A DNA stretch of 64,000 nucleotides from Gliomastix tumulicola (lineage: Eukaryota > Ascomycota > Sordariomycetes > Hypocreales > Bionectriaceae). The translations under genes were made by a program, and so were the position numbers. The notes beneath the pieces were generated by a model. That model worked only from the letters and a program-made list of their open reading frames with translations, was not told where the DNA came from and did not search any database. Positions 32,585 through 42,501 of the stretch are shown one piece after another (the first letter of the stretch is position 1; each line of letters starts with the position of its first letter). Location of the stretch: contig BCHX01000001.1 of assembly GCA_001599755.1 (NCBI GenBank), positions 3,224,001-3,288,000 on the forward strand. Direction: 5' to 3'.

Positions 32585-33401
32585 CTTGGGCTTGTAGGGC
32601 TTCGCAGTATATATGTTGTTGAGTTCGTCAAAAACTTTTCGTGCCTTCTTCGCCTCCCGGTGCTTCTTGCGCAGCTCGAATCTCTTCTTGATAATCGCAG
32701 AGCGGGTCGATGATGGTTGGGGCTGACTTGATTCTGCCTGCCAGATGCGGTCGTTGACAAGCTGGAGGTAGAGTGGTGAATGCACTTTGGCGGTGTTGGC
32801 GGGGGTCGGGCTTGGAAGGGGTTGGATGGAGAGTGTGCTGAGCAAACGTTCGCCGACGTTTGCTTCCGGTGCGCGATTTGTGCCGATGATCGATCGCGGG
32901 CGGTGCGAGCGAGAGTCGTCAGAAGTCGCAAGGCCGGTGGTGTGGCAAATCACTCCCCCAGGACGTATCAAACGTCGCCAACCCTTGGGCGCAAAGACAA
33001 GAAGAAAGTATTAAAGTCGCTGAGGATTTATAGGAGGGTATATAGACGAAAAAGAGAGATGAGTTGGATGGTCGCGGCGATGGTTGTGGTGGGAGGCTAT
33101 CCAATCCACTGCAGGTTCTCTGCCTAGCCGACGATTCTGAACCAGTGAAGGCGTCTGAGGTTGAATCAACAACGTCAGATCAGCGAAATGTCGGCTGTGT
33201 CGGTGAAGATGAGCGATCGCGAACGAATGACGGGCGGTATTTCAAACGGAGGGTGTTCGGAGCGAGCGCAGACCAACTTCTGGCGGCGAGTGCTGTGGTT
33301 GAAAGGATCACAAAGGAAATTGCTGGGGTTGAGAAGGGATGTGTGCCTTTGTCTGTTGAGGTGAGGAGGCGCAGGCAAAAAGGCAGCCAACGAGATCTAA
33401 G

Positions 33402-33409
33402 TCACGTGA
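33402..33409. promoter_or_regulatory. TCACGTGA palindrome (E-box)
   Basis: A perfect 8-bp palindrome in the TFIIB-TRP4 intergenic region. It matches the core bound by Cbf1/bHLH factors in yeasts. Only the motif is seen; function is inferred. Confidence 0.4.
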
Positions 33410-33600
33410 TGAGAAAAAGTCGGTGGAAACGATGACTAAGATGCTAGAAGAATCGAGAAATGGGTGACACAAAAAGATGATGAATTTGTGTCCAACAAAC
33501 GCCGAGTCGACGCTGAAGAGAGCGCTAGTTGGGCAGAAATCTGAGCCGCAGTTGCGCTAATTCTGTCGGGCATCTACTACCGAGGACCGGCTCAGACGTC

Positions 33601-33606
33601 GAGTCA
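33601..33606 (-). promoter_or_regulatory. Gcn4/CPC1-type site TGACTC (distal)
   Basis: GAGTCA on the plus strand (TTGACTC on minus), 215 nt upstream of the TRP4 start. It is the core of the general amino-acid control (cross-pathway control) element. A second copy lies 85 nt nearer the gene. Confidence 0.5.
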
Positions 33607-33689
33607 ACTGAAAGAGTCCAGCCATGCAGACAACGGCCCTCCACTATTGGAGGAAGCAGTCTCCGTGAGCCGGCGGTCGATCAGCTTCC

Positions 33690-33696
33690 GAGTCAT
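33690..33696 (-). promoter_or_regulatory. Gcn4/CPC1-type site ATGACTC (proximal)
   Basis: GAGTCAT on the plus strand reads ATGACTC on minus, the classic Gcn4/CPC1 half-consensus. It is about 125 nt upstream of the TRP4 ATG and 25 nt upstream of a TATAAG. This position suits amino-acid starvation control of a tryptophan gene. Confidence 0.6.
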
Positions 33697-33820
33697 ATCC
33701 ATTCAATTGGAGGTGACTTTTATAAGAGGCACTTATTAGCGCCATCTAGAACAACAAGAGCAACTAGAGCTACTTTGTTCTGTTCTGTTCTGTTTGCTTT
33801 CCTCAAGCATCCCTCCAGCA

Positions 33821-35117
33821 ATGGCATCTCAAGACAAGACACCGGGGCAGCTGCCCCCAGTAGACATCAAGCCACTGCTATCCAAGCTCTGGCCTGTCAA
33901 TACCACGGTCACGGCCGAAGAGATTGCCGATGCCATCTCGCACTTCTTTACCAACCAGGTCACTGAGGCCCAGACGGCCTCGCTCCTGATGGCGCTGCAC
34001 TTCACCAAGCTGGACTTCCAGAGCGATGTGCTGGCAAGGTCTGCGGCTGCCATGCGCAAGGCTGCAGAGCCCATCCCTGTCCATGAGCTCCAGGATGTTA
34101 TTGACAAGCGGGGGCGGAAGGAAGGTCTATATAACGGTGGACTTGTGAGATACTACCAGTGCTTTTCTGCTGCTTCCCGATACCCTACTCACCACTCCTC
34201 AGTGTGACATTGTTGGAACGGGAGGAGACTCCCATAACACCTTCAACATCAGCACGACGGCATCCATCATTGCCTCGTCGCTGCTCTTCATCTCCAAGCA
34301 TGGCAACAGGGCGAGCACTTCCAAGTCAGGCAGCGCCGACCTGGTCAACCAGATGAAGCCTCGTCCACCCGTCCTGACAGCCGTCTCGCCGTCGACGATA
34401 GCCCGAGTCTACTCGGCCACCAACTACGCCTTCCTGTTTGCCCCTGTCTTCCACACGGGCATGCGCTACGTCGCCCCCGTCCGCAAGCAGCTGCCCTGGA
34501 GGACCATCTTCAACAACCTGGGACCCCTGTCCAACCCTGTCGAGGACGTCCTCGAGGCTCGCGTCATTGGCGTCGCCAGGAGAGATCTTGGCCCCGCCTT
34601 TGCGGACGCCCTGCGCATCGCTGGCTGCAGGAAGGCTCTCATCGTCTGCGGCGAGGAGGAGCTCGACGAAGTCAGCTGCGCGGGGGGCACCAACTGCTGG
34701 ATGCTCAAGGAGAAGACTCCTGGCGGCGAGATTGGCATCGAGCACTTCCGCATCCACCCGAGCGACTTTGGCGTCCAAACCCACTCGCTGGATAAGGTCT
34801 CTGGTGGCAAGGAGCCCGAGGAGAACGCAGATATCCTCGGCCGCATCCTCAAGAATGAGTTCGCGGAGGATGATCCCCTTCTGGACTTCATCCTCATCAA
34901 CGTCGCCACTCTGTTCGTCGCCTCGGGCATCTGCGAAGCCGATCACAGCAACATGGGCCCTGGCGACGATGGGAACGTGATCCAGGAACGCGGTCCCGGC
35001 GGCCAGAGATGGAAGGAAGGTGTCAGGAGAGGTCGATGGGCACTGAAGAGTGGCGAGGCCTGGAAACAATGGGAGGCCTTTGTCAACATCACGAACGACA
35101 TCGCAGCTTCACAATAG
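33821..35117 (+). CDS. trp4: anthranilate phosphoribosyltransferase
   Basis: Two exons (33821-34144, 34203-35117) give 412 residues. It transfers phosphoribosyl from PRPP to anthranilate, the second committed step of tryptophan synthesis. After the N-terminal helical domain comes the PRPP-binding CDIVGTGGD. A 58 bp intron (34145-34202, GTGAGA..CTCAG) is spliced just before it. Then follow HNTFNIST, KHGNRASTSKSGSADL, the anthranilate-binding FLFAPVFHTGMRYVAPVR and the LGPLSNP segment. The start MASQDKTPG is in good context after a CT-rich leader; an in-frame ATG at 33794 is less likely. Two Gcn4-type sites upstream suggest cross-pathway control. Confidence 0.95.
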
Positions 35118-35211
35118 AGAAGGATGCATTGACAGGTCTCATTTGAGGTCTCTTATTCTGTTCCTTTCTTTTTTTTCCTTCTTCATTATTATACATTATC
35201 GCTATTTGCGT

Positions 35212-35703
35212 TCAGGAGCGTTCGAAGAAAGCTCCTCCGAGTCCTCGAGCATTAAAAGCAGAGCATGGTTGGGTTGGGATCGGTGGCACAGGCTGTGGTC
35301 TCAGGCCCGGATGGTTCTTGAGGGAGCGCGACGGGTGCGTTCGAATATCCGCCTCGAATTCCTTCCAGTCGGTCATGACGTCTCCGTGGTCGCTCAATAC
35401 GGAGTCTCGCGTCACGGCTTGTCGCTGCGGCTGCAGTTCTGGGAGCTCGTATTCGGTTATGGAGCTCAAGCTTGAGTTTTTGCTGGTATTGGTTGAGACG
35501 GTTGAAAGAAGAGGCGGTCGGTCGTCGACTTGTGCGTCCCCCTCTCGTCTTCTTCGAATATACTTGGCGAGGAGGATTGTGAGAGATGCTGACAGAGCGA
35601 CGCCTATGAGAGAAACGAGGACGATGGCGGAGATGAGTGATGGATCTGTCAAACCACCTTTGCTGTCTCTGGTACGCAGGCTTATTGACAGCAACGGAGC
35701 CAT
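35212..35703 (-). CDS. small single-pass membrane protein, unknown function
   Basis: An intronless frame of 163 residues. A short polar N-terminus is followed by one hydrophobic helix (about residues 22-46, LISAIVLVSLIGVALSASLT) and a positive stop-transfer KYIRRRR. A Ser/Thr/Pro-rich cytosolic tail ends in FFERS. There is no cleavable signal peptide, and the charge pattern suggests the N-terminus is outside. It converges with TRP4, whose stop is 94 nt away. I do not recognise a family. Confidence 0.65.
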   Translation of the reverse strand: MAPLLSISLRTRDSKGGLTDPSLISAIVLVSLIGVALSASLTILLAKYIRRRREGDAQVDDRPPLLSTVSTNTSKNSSLSSITEYELPELQPQRQAVTRDSVLSDHGDVMTDWKEFEADIRTHPSRSLKNHPGLRPQPVPPIPTQPCSAFNARGLGGAFFERS

Positions 35704-36477
35704 GACTACAGCAGGTTGATTTGCTTTGACTGAGCCTCGAGTAGGATGTTATGAGATAAGATGGTATGGTATGGTATGGTATAGAGAAAACAGATTTGGG
35801 TATCTAAGCAGACAGGCTATGCAAAATGAAGACAGAGACCTCGACAACGATATAAGGACCTCACTGCTCGGAGGACGTCCCAGCGGGATCACTAATATGT
35901 CTGGGTGTGCATGACTGTGATGTGACCGGGGTCTGAGAGCTGAGCAACCACGAGCAAGACCGTGAAACTTCGTATCGTGTCACTTACTCAGGCAGTATAG
36001 GACTCGAAGCACAGAGTAACGCAAGCTGTATTATTGATATCTACTAGCACAGGTGCACCTTCCATCTTTGCAGCTATTATTAGGCACGGGAGCAGGGCAG
36101 ATCCAGGCTTTCGGTTGCGGACTGCAGACACGAGGCTTAGCCCTCCAGGCCTGCTTAACGAGTTGACTTGGCTCGCTTGTCTGCTGGGCGTCCAGCATGG
36201 CGGGACCCACCGCGCTACCAGTGCCATGAGCGTATCTTTGGGGGATTTTCAGAGGCTGGCGGGGGCTGAGCTCCCTGTGATGCGCTGTAAGCCCCCGGAT
36301 CGATCCCACGCTACAGGCGCTGTGCCACTGTGGAATCCGCCCAAAGGAGCCCCGTAGGCTTGGCGCTAACCTCGGGATGTCACGATGCCGTTCTTCGGAG
36401 CTCCAAAGCTGAAGCTATAGCCGGGCGGCCGACATTCCTTCCGTTCCAACACACAGCTTCCTCCCCTCACCGCCGCC
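35704..36477. other. intergenic with ATGGT repeats
   Basis: Divergent promoter region of the small membrane protein (minus) and the CoA-transferase (plus). It has an (ATGGT)4 repeat at 35761-35782. No other gene is supported; the 80-107 codon ORFs overlap on both strands. Confidence 0.55.
35761..35782 (+). repeat. (ATGGT)4 repeat
   Basis: Four perfect ATGGT units plus AT, about 60 nt upstream of the small membrane protein gene (minus strand reads ACCAT). Confidence 0.85.
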
Positions 36478-38204
36478 ATGTCGCAGCCTTGTCTTCTGCG
36501 GGCAGCTGCCAGGATTGCCTTGCGCCCGAGATCGTCACCAGGGAGCTTCCGCTTTGGTCCTTCTCGACTCACAGTGTACAATGCGCCGCCGCCCGCTTGT
36601 GCCCAGTCGACTGATGCTCGTGCAACGACGGGCGGCCCTTTGCCGCTGGAAGGGTACCGTGTGCTCGACATGACGCGAGTCCTTGCCGGTGTAAGATGGG
36701 ACCATCAGCTCGTCCCCGGGTGAACCAGACTAAAGAATGCTGACCGCAGCCTTGCATATATATATAGCCTTACTGCACTCAGATCCTGGGAGACCTTGGG
36801 TAAGCAAGCCAACCCCCCCGGGCACAGTCACCCAGGACATAAGCCGGAGCCCGGTCTGTATCACTTCGCTAACCTGACCGCTCCCCCTCCCCCAGAGCTG
36901 AAGTCATCAAGGTAGAGCACCCGGTACGCGGGGATGACACCCGAGCATGGGGGCCGCCATACGCCAAGTACAAGCCAGACTCTGCCCGCGACGGACCGGG
37001 CGAGTCCGCCTACTTCATGGGAGTACGTTGAAAACAAGATAGCACCCAGCCACCCGAGTAAGAGGCGAGCAGCACACAAAGCACACAGAACCAGTTGGCT
37101 CAAACCCGCTTCTTTTTTTACCCAGGTCAACCGAAACAAGAAGTCCATCGGCCTGTCCTTCCAGCATGAGGAGGGCGTCCAGATCCTGCACCGGCTCGCC
37201 GCCAAGTGCGACATCCTCGTCGAGAACTACCTCCCGGGGTCGCTGAAGAAGTACGGCATGGACTACGAGACGCTGCGCGGCATCAACCCGGGTCTCATCT
37301 ATGCCTCCATCACGGGATACGGCCAGACGGGGCCGTACTCGAACCGAGCTGGCTACGACGTCATGGTCGAGGCCGAGTTTGGACTCATGCACATCACCGG
37401 GACCCGTGACGGCCCTCCCGTGAAAGTGGGTGTTGCCGTGACGGATCTGACCACGGGGCTGTATACTAGTAATAGCATCATGGCAGCGCTGCTCGCGAGG
37501 GCACGGACGGGGAGGGGGCAGCATATCGACGTCGCGTTGAGTGATTGCCAGACGGCGACGCTGGCCAACATTGCCAGCAGTTGTCTGATTAGTGGCAAGA
37601 GAGACTCGGGTCGATGGGGAACAGCGCATCGTGAGTATACCCTCCTTCGCCTCCCGCCATCGGTCGAGAGAAAGACTGTTGCTGACTTTCCACTCAAGCA
37701 TCCATCGTCCCGTACAAGTCCTTCCGGACAAAGGACGGAGACATTCTGTTCGGAGGTGGAAATGACCGTCTGTTCGGCATCCTCAGCGAGGGCTTGGGCG
37801 AGCCTCAATGGAAGGACGACCCCAAGTTCAAGACCAACGCCGACCGAGTTGCGCATCGGAATGAGCTCGAGGAGAGGATAGAGGCCATCTCGACTCAGAA
37901 AACGACGCAGGAGTGGCTGGAGATCTTCGAGGGCAAGGGCATGCCCTATGCCGCGGTGAACGACGTCCACGATACCCTCAATCACGAGCACACCAAGGCG
38001 CGCAACATGGTTGTCGACTTGGATCATGCAGACTGCGGGCCGATCAAGCTGGTCAATACGCCCGTCAAGTACTCGGAAAGTCAGCCGGGCATCCGCACGG
38101 CGCCTCCGACGCTGGGGCAGCACACGGACGAGGTGCTGGGCGACATCCTCGGTCACGACGAGAGCGACATTGCGGCGTGGAGGGAAAAGGGCGTCGTGAG
38201 GTAG
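36478..38204 (+). CDS. mitochondrial class III CoA-transferase (SUGCT-like)
   Basis: Five exons (36478-36690, 36768-36799, 36896-37022, 37126-37630, 37699-38204) give 460 residues. The first about 45 residues are Arg/Ser/Ala-rich without acids until later, a mitochondrial presequence. The CAIB/BAIF fold is shown by VLDMTRVLAG joined to PYCTQILGDLG and AEVIKVEHP through a 32-nt microexon. Then come VNRNKKSIGLSF, LVENYLPGSLKKYGM, GYGQTGPYSNRAGYD and the catalytic-Asp segment VAVTDLTTGLYTSN (Asp231). The C-terminus carries WGTAHPSIVPY, formed across intron 4. It exchanges CoA between a dicarboxylate and an acyl-CoA. The human SUGCT protein uses glutarate with succinyl-CoA or HMG-CoA, but the substrate here is inferred only. 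A 5' unspliced reading ends early. Confidence 0.9.
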
Positions 38205-38686
38205 GTAGGAGTGTATGGTCGCGAGTAAATACTAGTAGAGAACAAAGTATAAAGCACCCAAATAGACGATTGTTGACTTCAGAGCATATCGTCCACGGCA
38301 ACCTGTTCGAGTGTCGTCTCTGGGGGGCTCACGTGCTAAAGCACGTGCACCCTGCTCACCTAAAAGTTACAGTGAGTGGAGCCACTATAAGGTAGGTATT
38401 TGGTTCCCCGTAGCGAATCCCCCGTTCCTGGTATGAGACCACTTCCATTCAGGGAATTCGAACCTCTTTCTTCCCAATCTCATGCGCTCAACCCGTCCTT
38501 TTTCTCTTCTTCCCACCGTTGTCTGAATATTCTCGCTGTCTCTCTCACAGATCCCCTCCCCCATTGTCTCCCATTGTGCTCGCCTAAAGGACAAAGCGCA
38601 TTGATGGCAATGCACGGCCGGCCATGGGCTCACCCTGAACCCTGAAGATCAATCTCAATCTCAATCTGAACCTGGACGCAACGACA
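38205..38686. other. intergenic before the PHD-finger gene
   Basis: Contains an inverted pair of CACGTG boxes (38330-38347) about 340 nt upstream of the PHD gene and a CT-rich leader (38455-38580). No ORF is supported. Confidence 0.6.
38330..38347. promoter_or_regulatory. inverted pair of CACGTG boxes
   Basis: Two CACGTG hexamers within 18 bp. The whole element, CACGTGCT-AA-AGCACGTG, is an inverted repeat with 8-bp arms and a 2-nt centre. It sits between the CoA-transferase stop and the PHD-protein start. Paired E-boxes suit a dimeric or tetrameric bHLH factor. Confidence 0.55.
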
Positions 38687-40449
38687 ATGGAGCCTCGTGA
38701 AACCGAAACGCGTCTCGCAGCGCCCGCAGCGATCGCGAGCCCGCAGACAAACACGCATACAACAAACACGGCCATCAGCGCCAGCAACAACGGGCACAAT
38801 GCGGCTGCGACCTATTCTCAGTCTACCCTGGGGCTCATCCCGGCATCCTCTTGGCAGGGCGCTGCTCCTCGGCCAAGCAAAGACACCGCAAACCGAGAGT
38901 CGGGCTCGGAGAATGGGGGAAGCAAGGACAAAGATGCAAACTCGGCCACAGCAGACGCAGCAAACGGTACATCCTCGTCCCTCGCCCATCGCCAGCCGCA
39001 ATCACAGCTGCCATCACCGTCACATCAGCGCTATACCCCCCAGTTCTCCGCCGCGACGTCCCTCATCCTGGACAGAATTAAGGGCGGTGACAAGGACTTC
39101 AACTCGGCCCTCTCGGCAGCATCGGCCACCACTCCACGTCCCGATAAGGACGCGTTTGAGGAAGCGAAGCTGAGACTGATGAAGCAAATGAGTGCTTCTC
39201 GCTCCAGTCTGCCAACGCCAGAGCCTTCCACCTCCAGTCAGAGCCAGGGCCAGACTCAGGCTCAAAGTCAGGGTCAGGGTCACCCCACGACTCAGACCCA
39301 GACTGCCACCATACAGGAGGGCAAACCAGAGGATAGCACAATGAAAGGGACGAAGCGGAAGCGAGAGGCGGATGAGGACGGGGAAGACAGCGCCGCGAAG
39401 CAGCCTGTTGACTTCACCCAGAACACGATGCCGTTCCCGTTCCAACCAACCCCGCCTCCTGGTTTTGCTACAGCTGTCTCCGGCGTCCACTGCATCAAGT
39501 GCAGCCTGTCATCGTCGATTGCAACCAATATGCTCGTAGCATGCACCCGCTGCAATACAGTCTGTCACCAGGCTTGCCTCACGCTCTCGCCCGGCACCGA
39601 GCAGGACAACGGCGGCATTGCTCAGTCTCTTTCCCTGTGTCCGCGATGCGGCACTTCTTCTCCCAGCCAGCCGTTGGAAGACGGTCAAGTCCCGCCGGAA
39701 CATTTGCGTAGAAAGCACAAGATCGAACGGATACGACAAATGAGGCTGGCTGGGCTGCCCGAGGGCGTTGTCCCGGACAAGCCGGAGCTCGTTGGCTTCG
39801 GCCCTGGCGCTGCCTCCGACCGCGCTGTAAGCTTTGCCTTGAACCCTGATCTATCAGACTCGTACTGACGTGCTTTGTCCTACAGCGCGCAGATTACTTC
39901 GCCAACATGACCAAGACGGAGGTCCTCAACCTCTTATCCTTCTGCGATCAACTCCGGCCGCAGCTTCTGGTCGACATCATGGTGTCCGTCTCCAAACGCC
40001 ACCCGGATCTGCTCATCTTCAACTCCCCGGACTGGAACGCCAGCGAGTCCCGTTCCACCGCCTCCTCGTCCAAGGCAGCACAAGCTGCCAGGAAGGCTAA
40101 CGTCCCCGCTGGTCGTCCCCCCCACGGCCGCAGCCTTCTCAACTCCAAGGCAAAGCAGAAGATCAAGCCGGGCACCATCCCTACCAGACAGCCGGGCGTC
40201 AACAAGCGGCCCCCGAGGCGCGCGCAGCTCGTCACAGGAGGCGCGGTGGAGGCTGTTTCGGCGGTCGACGAGGGAGACGTCGATGAGGATGCGCCCCCGC
40301 CGACGTGGCCCAAGGCCGGTGAGGGACTGTATGTGAAGCTGGCGCCTGAGATCAGCGATCGACTATTCCTGGCGGACGAGAACGATGAGGAGGCTTTCAG
40401 CCACTTCATGGTCGATAAGATGGGGAGGCAGATCATCGACCCTGTATGA
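38687..40449 (+). CDS. PHD-finger protein
   Basis: Two exons (38687-39826, 39886-40449) give 567 residues. The first about 210 residues are low-complexity Ser/Thr/Gln/Asn. A KRKREADED basic/acidic patch follows. A zinc finger at about residues 267-325 has HCIKCSL, ACTRCNTVCHQAC and LCPRCG, the Cys4-His-Cys3 order of a PHD finger. Then come a Lys/Arg-rich segment (HLRRKHKIERIRQMRLAGLP) and, after a 59 bp intron (GTAAGC..TACAG), a helical block (RADYFANMTKTEVLNLLSFC, LLVDIMVSVSKRHPDL) and an acidic region. It likely reads histone tails as a chromatin subunit. I cannot name the complex. PHD is a confident call, but the exact orthologue is not known to me. Confidence 0.82.
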
Positions 40450-40682
40450 GGGGGGTTGATTACTTCCTACTTGTTCGTCCTACTACTTATTGGTCTTTCT
40501 AATCCATAGACTGTACATTACTACTACCTCACCAGACACGAATGTAAGAGTACGCTGGCAGAGAAGGATACTTACTAGTAGGCAAATGACACTGAATACA
40601 AGTGACTTTGAATAACTACATGTTTGCCCTTCTAGACTCTGTGGCGCTCGCTGTTCCCTCCCTCCCTCCCTCGTCCCCAACT
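40450..40682. other. short convergent 3' intergenic region
   Basis: Lies between the PHD gene stop and the stop of the Cys-rich secreted protein. It is AT-rich with no features beyond 3' UTR-like sequence. Confidence 0.6.
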
Positions 40683-41600
40683 TCACTTCTCGCAGTTGCA
40701 GTCGAAGAGCTCCAGCAGCCCACCGAGCACATTCCCGACCGTACACAACAGATCATCAACCACACAGCTGACGAGCTCCCCGCCCTCTCCCACCAGGTCC
40801 AGCACGCCGTCCACAATGCACAAGCCAGAAAGCCCTTCCAGCAGGTCACCGATGCCCCCGACGATGCCGTCGAGGAAGTTCCCACAGCCCTTTGTAGCGA
40901 AGGCAACGCAGTCGTGGTTACAATCATCTTCGTCCTCGTCTCCATCGTCGTCTTCACCGCAATCATGCGTGCACTCCCGTTGACGCCTGGGTTTGAGCAG
41001 ACACGTGATATTCTTGATCACATCGATGATGCCCGAGGGAAGGCTCCCCAGCAGGTCTTTGATCAATGTCCCCAGGCCAAACTTATTCGTGTTGAAGAGC
41101 GCCACGGCGTCGTTGACGTCCCCGAGATACAGGCCGCTCAGACCGGCTCCGACATCCTTCAGAGCTTTGCTGATGTTGGGGCTCTCGTAGTCGATAGTGT
41201 CCAGCTCCTCAAGCTCAGAAACGATGTCCTTTGACGCCACGAAGGCCAGCGTGTCGATTCCAGCCTTGCAAAACTCATGAGCCGTATCATAAGGGACGAT
41301 GCTGGTCGGCGATGAAGCGCAGAACGAGCTCAGCTCATAATCGGCAGCGGCTTCGAACTTGACGGTCTTGGGCTCAGGCCAAGCACCGACGAGCTTCGTC
41401 CCCTTGCATTTCTTGCTGTTGGCGTTCCAGCTCTGGCCGGGAGGGCACGAGCATGCCTTGATCCAGGGACTGTAGGTCATGGGTGAGGGGCAGGAGAAGG
41501 ACTTGGTTCTCTTGGAGGGAGGCGGGAATGTGCTTGTCTGGGCTGGGGCGAAGAAGCAAGTCAGGAGGGCAAAGCCCAGGGCAGCATGGATGAAGAGCAT
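40683..41600 (-). CDS. secreted cysteine-rich protein, unknown function
   Basis: An intronless frame of 305 residues from MLFIHAALGFALLTCFFAPA, a signal peptide; an in-frame Met 12 codons earlier weakens it. The mature protein starts with Pro/Lys and a cluster CPSPMTYSPWIKACSCPPGQ, resembling a small disulphide module. A helical Asp/Glu-rich middle follows, then a His/Asp/Cys block (CTHDCGEDDDGDEDEDDC and HDC) suited to metal binding. The C-terminal Gly/Leu/Val-rich segment has spaced Cys and ends CNCEK. There is no transmembrane helix or GPI signal. I recognise no family. A secreted, Cys-rich, orphan profile makes it an effector-like candidate, but that is inference. Confidence 0.72.
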   Translation of the reverse strand: MLFIHAALGFALLTCFFAPAQTSTFPPPSKRTKSFSCPSPMTYSPWIKACSCPPGQSWNANSKKCKGTKLVGAWPEPKTVKFEAAADYELSSFCASSPTSIVPYDTAHEFCKAGIDTLAFVASKDIVSELEELDTIDYESPNISKALKDVGAGLSGLYLGDVNDAVALFNTNKFGLGTLIKDLLGSLPSGIIDVIKNITCLLKPRRQRECTHDCGEDDDGDEDEDDCNHDCVAFATKGCGNFLDGIVGGIGDLLEGLSGLCIVDGVLDLVGEGGELVSCVVDDLLCTVGNVLGGLLELFDCNCEK

Positions 41601-42501
41601 ATTTGGCAGAGAAGTATTCAGGTTCAGAAGGCGCAAGGATCTTGGTGTCCTTTGAGATGCATCATGAATCCAAGGGGTCGTCCAGCACGCGTCTTATATC
41701 TTCACTTATATTCTTATATCCTTCACATCGGACCTCTACAGGCTGAGGACTCTGTATCATGCCATACCCTGAGCAATTACCACCTCTGTGTGCATTAGAG
41801 AGATAGTATACATACGTCATCTTAGAGAATATCGACTTAGATGATGCTTTGCACCCATGTCAAGCAGGTCCAGATACCGCCCATTTCTGTCCAACTCGAT
41901 AAGTCCGGTGGAGGAGGGTGTCTCCAACTTCAGCTATCTCAAAGCACTCATTCAGCCTGTAGAGCCACATAGATTCCGAGCGCGACCATAGCTCAATCCC
42001 CATGATATTGGTAAAGCTGACCCAAGACGTAGCGCAGCACCATCTCACAGGCATAAGCCGTCCAAGAGGTTCACCAAGACTCCACCAATCATTACAAGGT
42101 GGCAGGTGTCGGCTCAGCTCGTATCCTCCTGTGTCGAGACCTTCAAAGCGCTGTACCGCCTTCTCAAAACGTTCCGAACCGGAGAGACACGACGTCATAC
42201 AAGAAAGTCCCCGTACATGTCTTGCCACAGCCAGTACAGGAAAACAGGTAAAAGGAGGTTCGCTCGCATATCTTGGCTCAGACTTGCCTTTTGTGGTAAT
42301 CACTATCGCCAACCTTGTTCGGCACGGAGAGGGAGGGTTATGTCTCGGAGGACAAAACACACAGTTCCTCTGTGACGTTTGTAGTCAAGGAGGGACTCAA
42401 CAGTATCTGTTTGGTCATCATCGCCGCGAGGCCGAACCGATTTTCGTCGTCTATCTGTGGACCTTGAGCACTTGCTCTGGAAGGTCGCACCTCCTTGTCT
42501 T
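41601..42501. other. intergenic with one candidate ORF
   Basis: Lies between the secreted protein start and the ASNSD1-like stop, both minus. It holds the 166-codon ORF listed separately. Forward-strand frames here (42002-42613) are its shadows. Confidence 0.45.
41860..42360 (-). CDS. candidate hypothetical ORF
   Basis: An open frame of 166 codons, intronless. The N-terminal third is Pro/Arg/Ser-rich and unconvincing. The last about 95 residues look protein-like (RFEKAVQRFEGLDTGGYELS; LYRLNECFEIAEVGDTLLHR) with ordinary codon choice. It ends 260 nt upstream of the secreted-protein start. It may be a small gene whose 5' exon I cannot place, or chance. No domain, signal peptide or TM segment is seen. 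Confidence 0.3.
   Translation of the reverse strand: MFCPPRHNPPSPCRTRLAIVITTKGKSEPRYASEPPFTCFPVLAVARHVRGLSCMTSCLSGSERFEKAVQRFEGLDTGGYELSRHLPPCNDWWSLGEPLGRLMPVRWCCATSWVSFTNIMGIELWSRSESMWLYRLNECFEIAEVGDTLLHRTYRVGQKWAVSGPA

Larger units (their letters stand above)
32585..33820. other. divergent TFIIB-TRP4 promoter region
   Basis: A 1.2-kb head-to-head intergenic region. It contains a TCACGTGA box (33402-33409), two Gcn4-type sites (33601-33606, 33690-33696), a TATAAG (33721-33726) and a CT-rich leader with three TTCTG units at about 33778-33795, just before TRP4. The TFIIB-side 390 bp is an open frame in phase with TFIIB. No other gene is seen. Confidence 0.6.

Noticed and set aside
31682..32713. 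343-codon ORF antisense to TFIIB
   Set aside because: It is the complement of the TFIIB exon; composition (Leu/Val/Asp strings) reflects the codon bias of the opposite strand.
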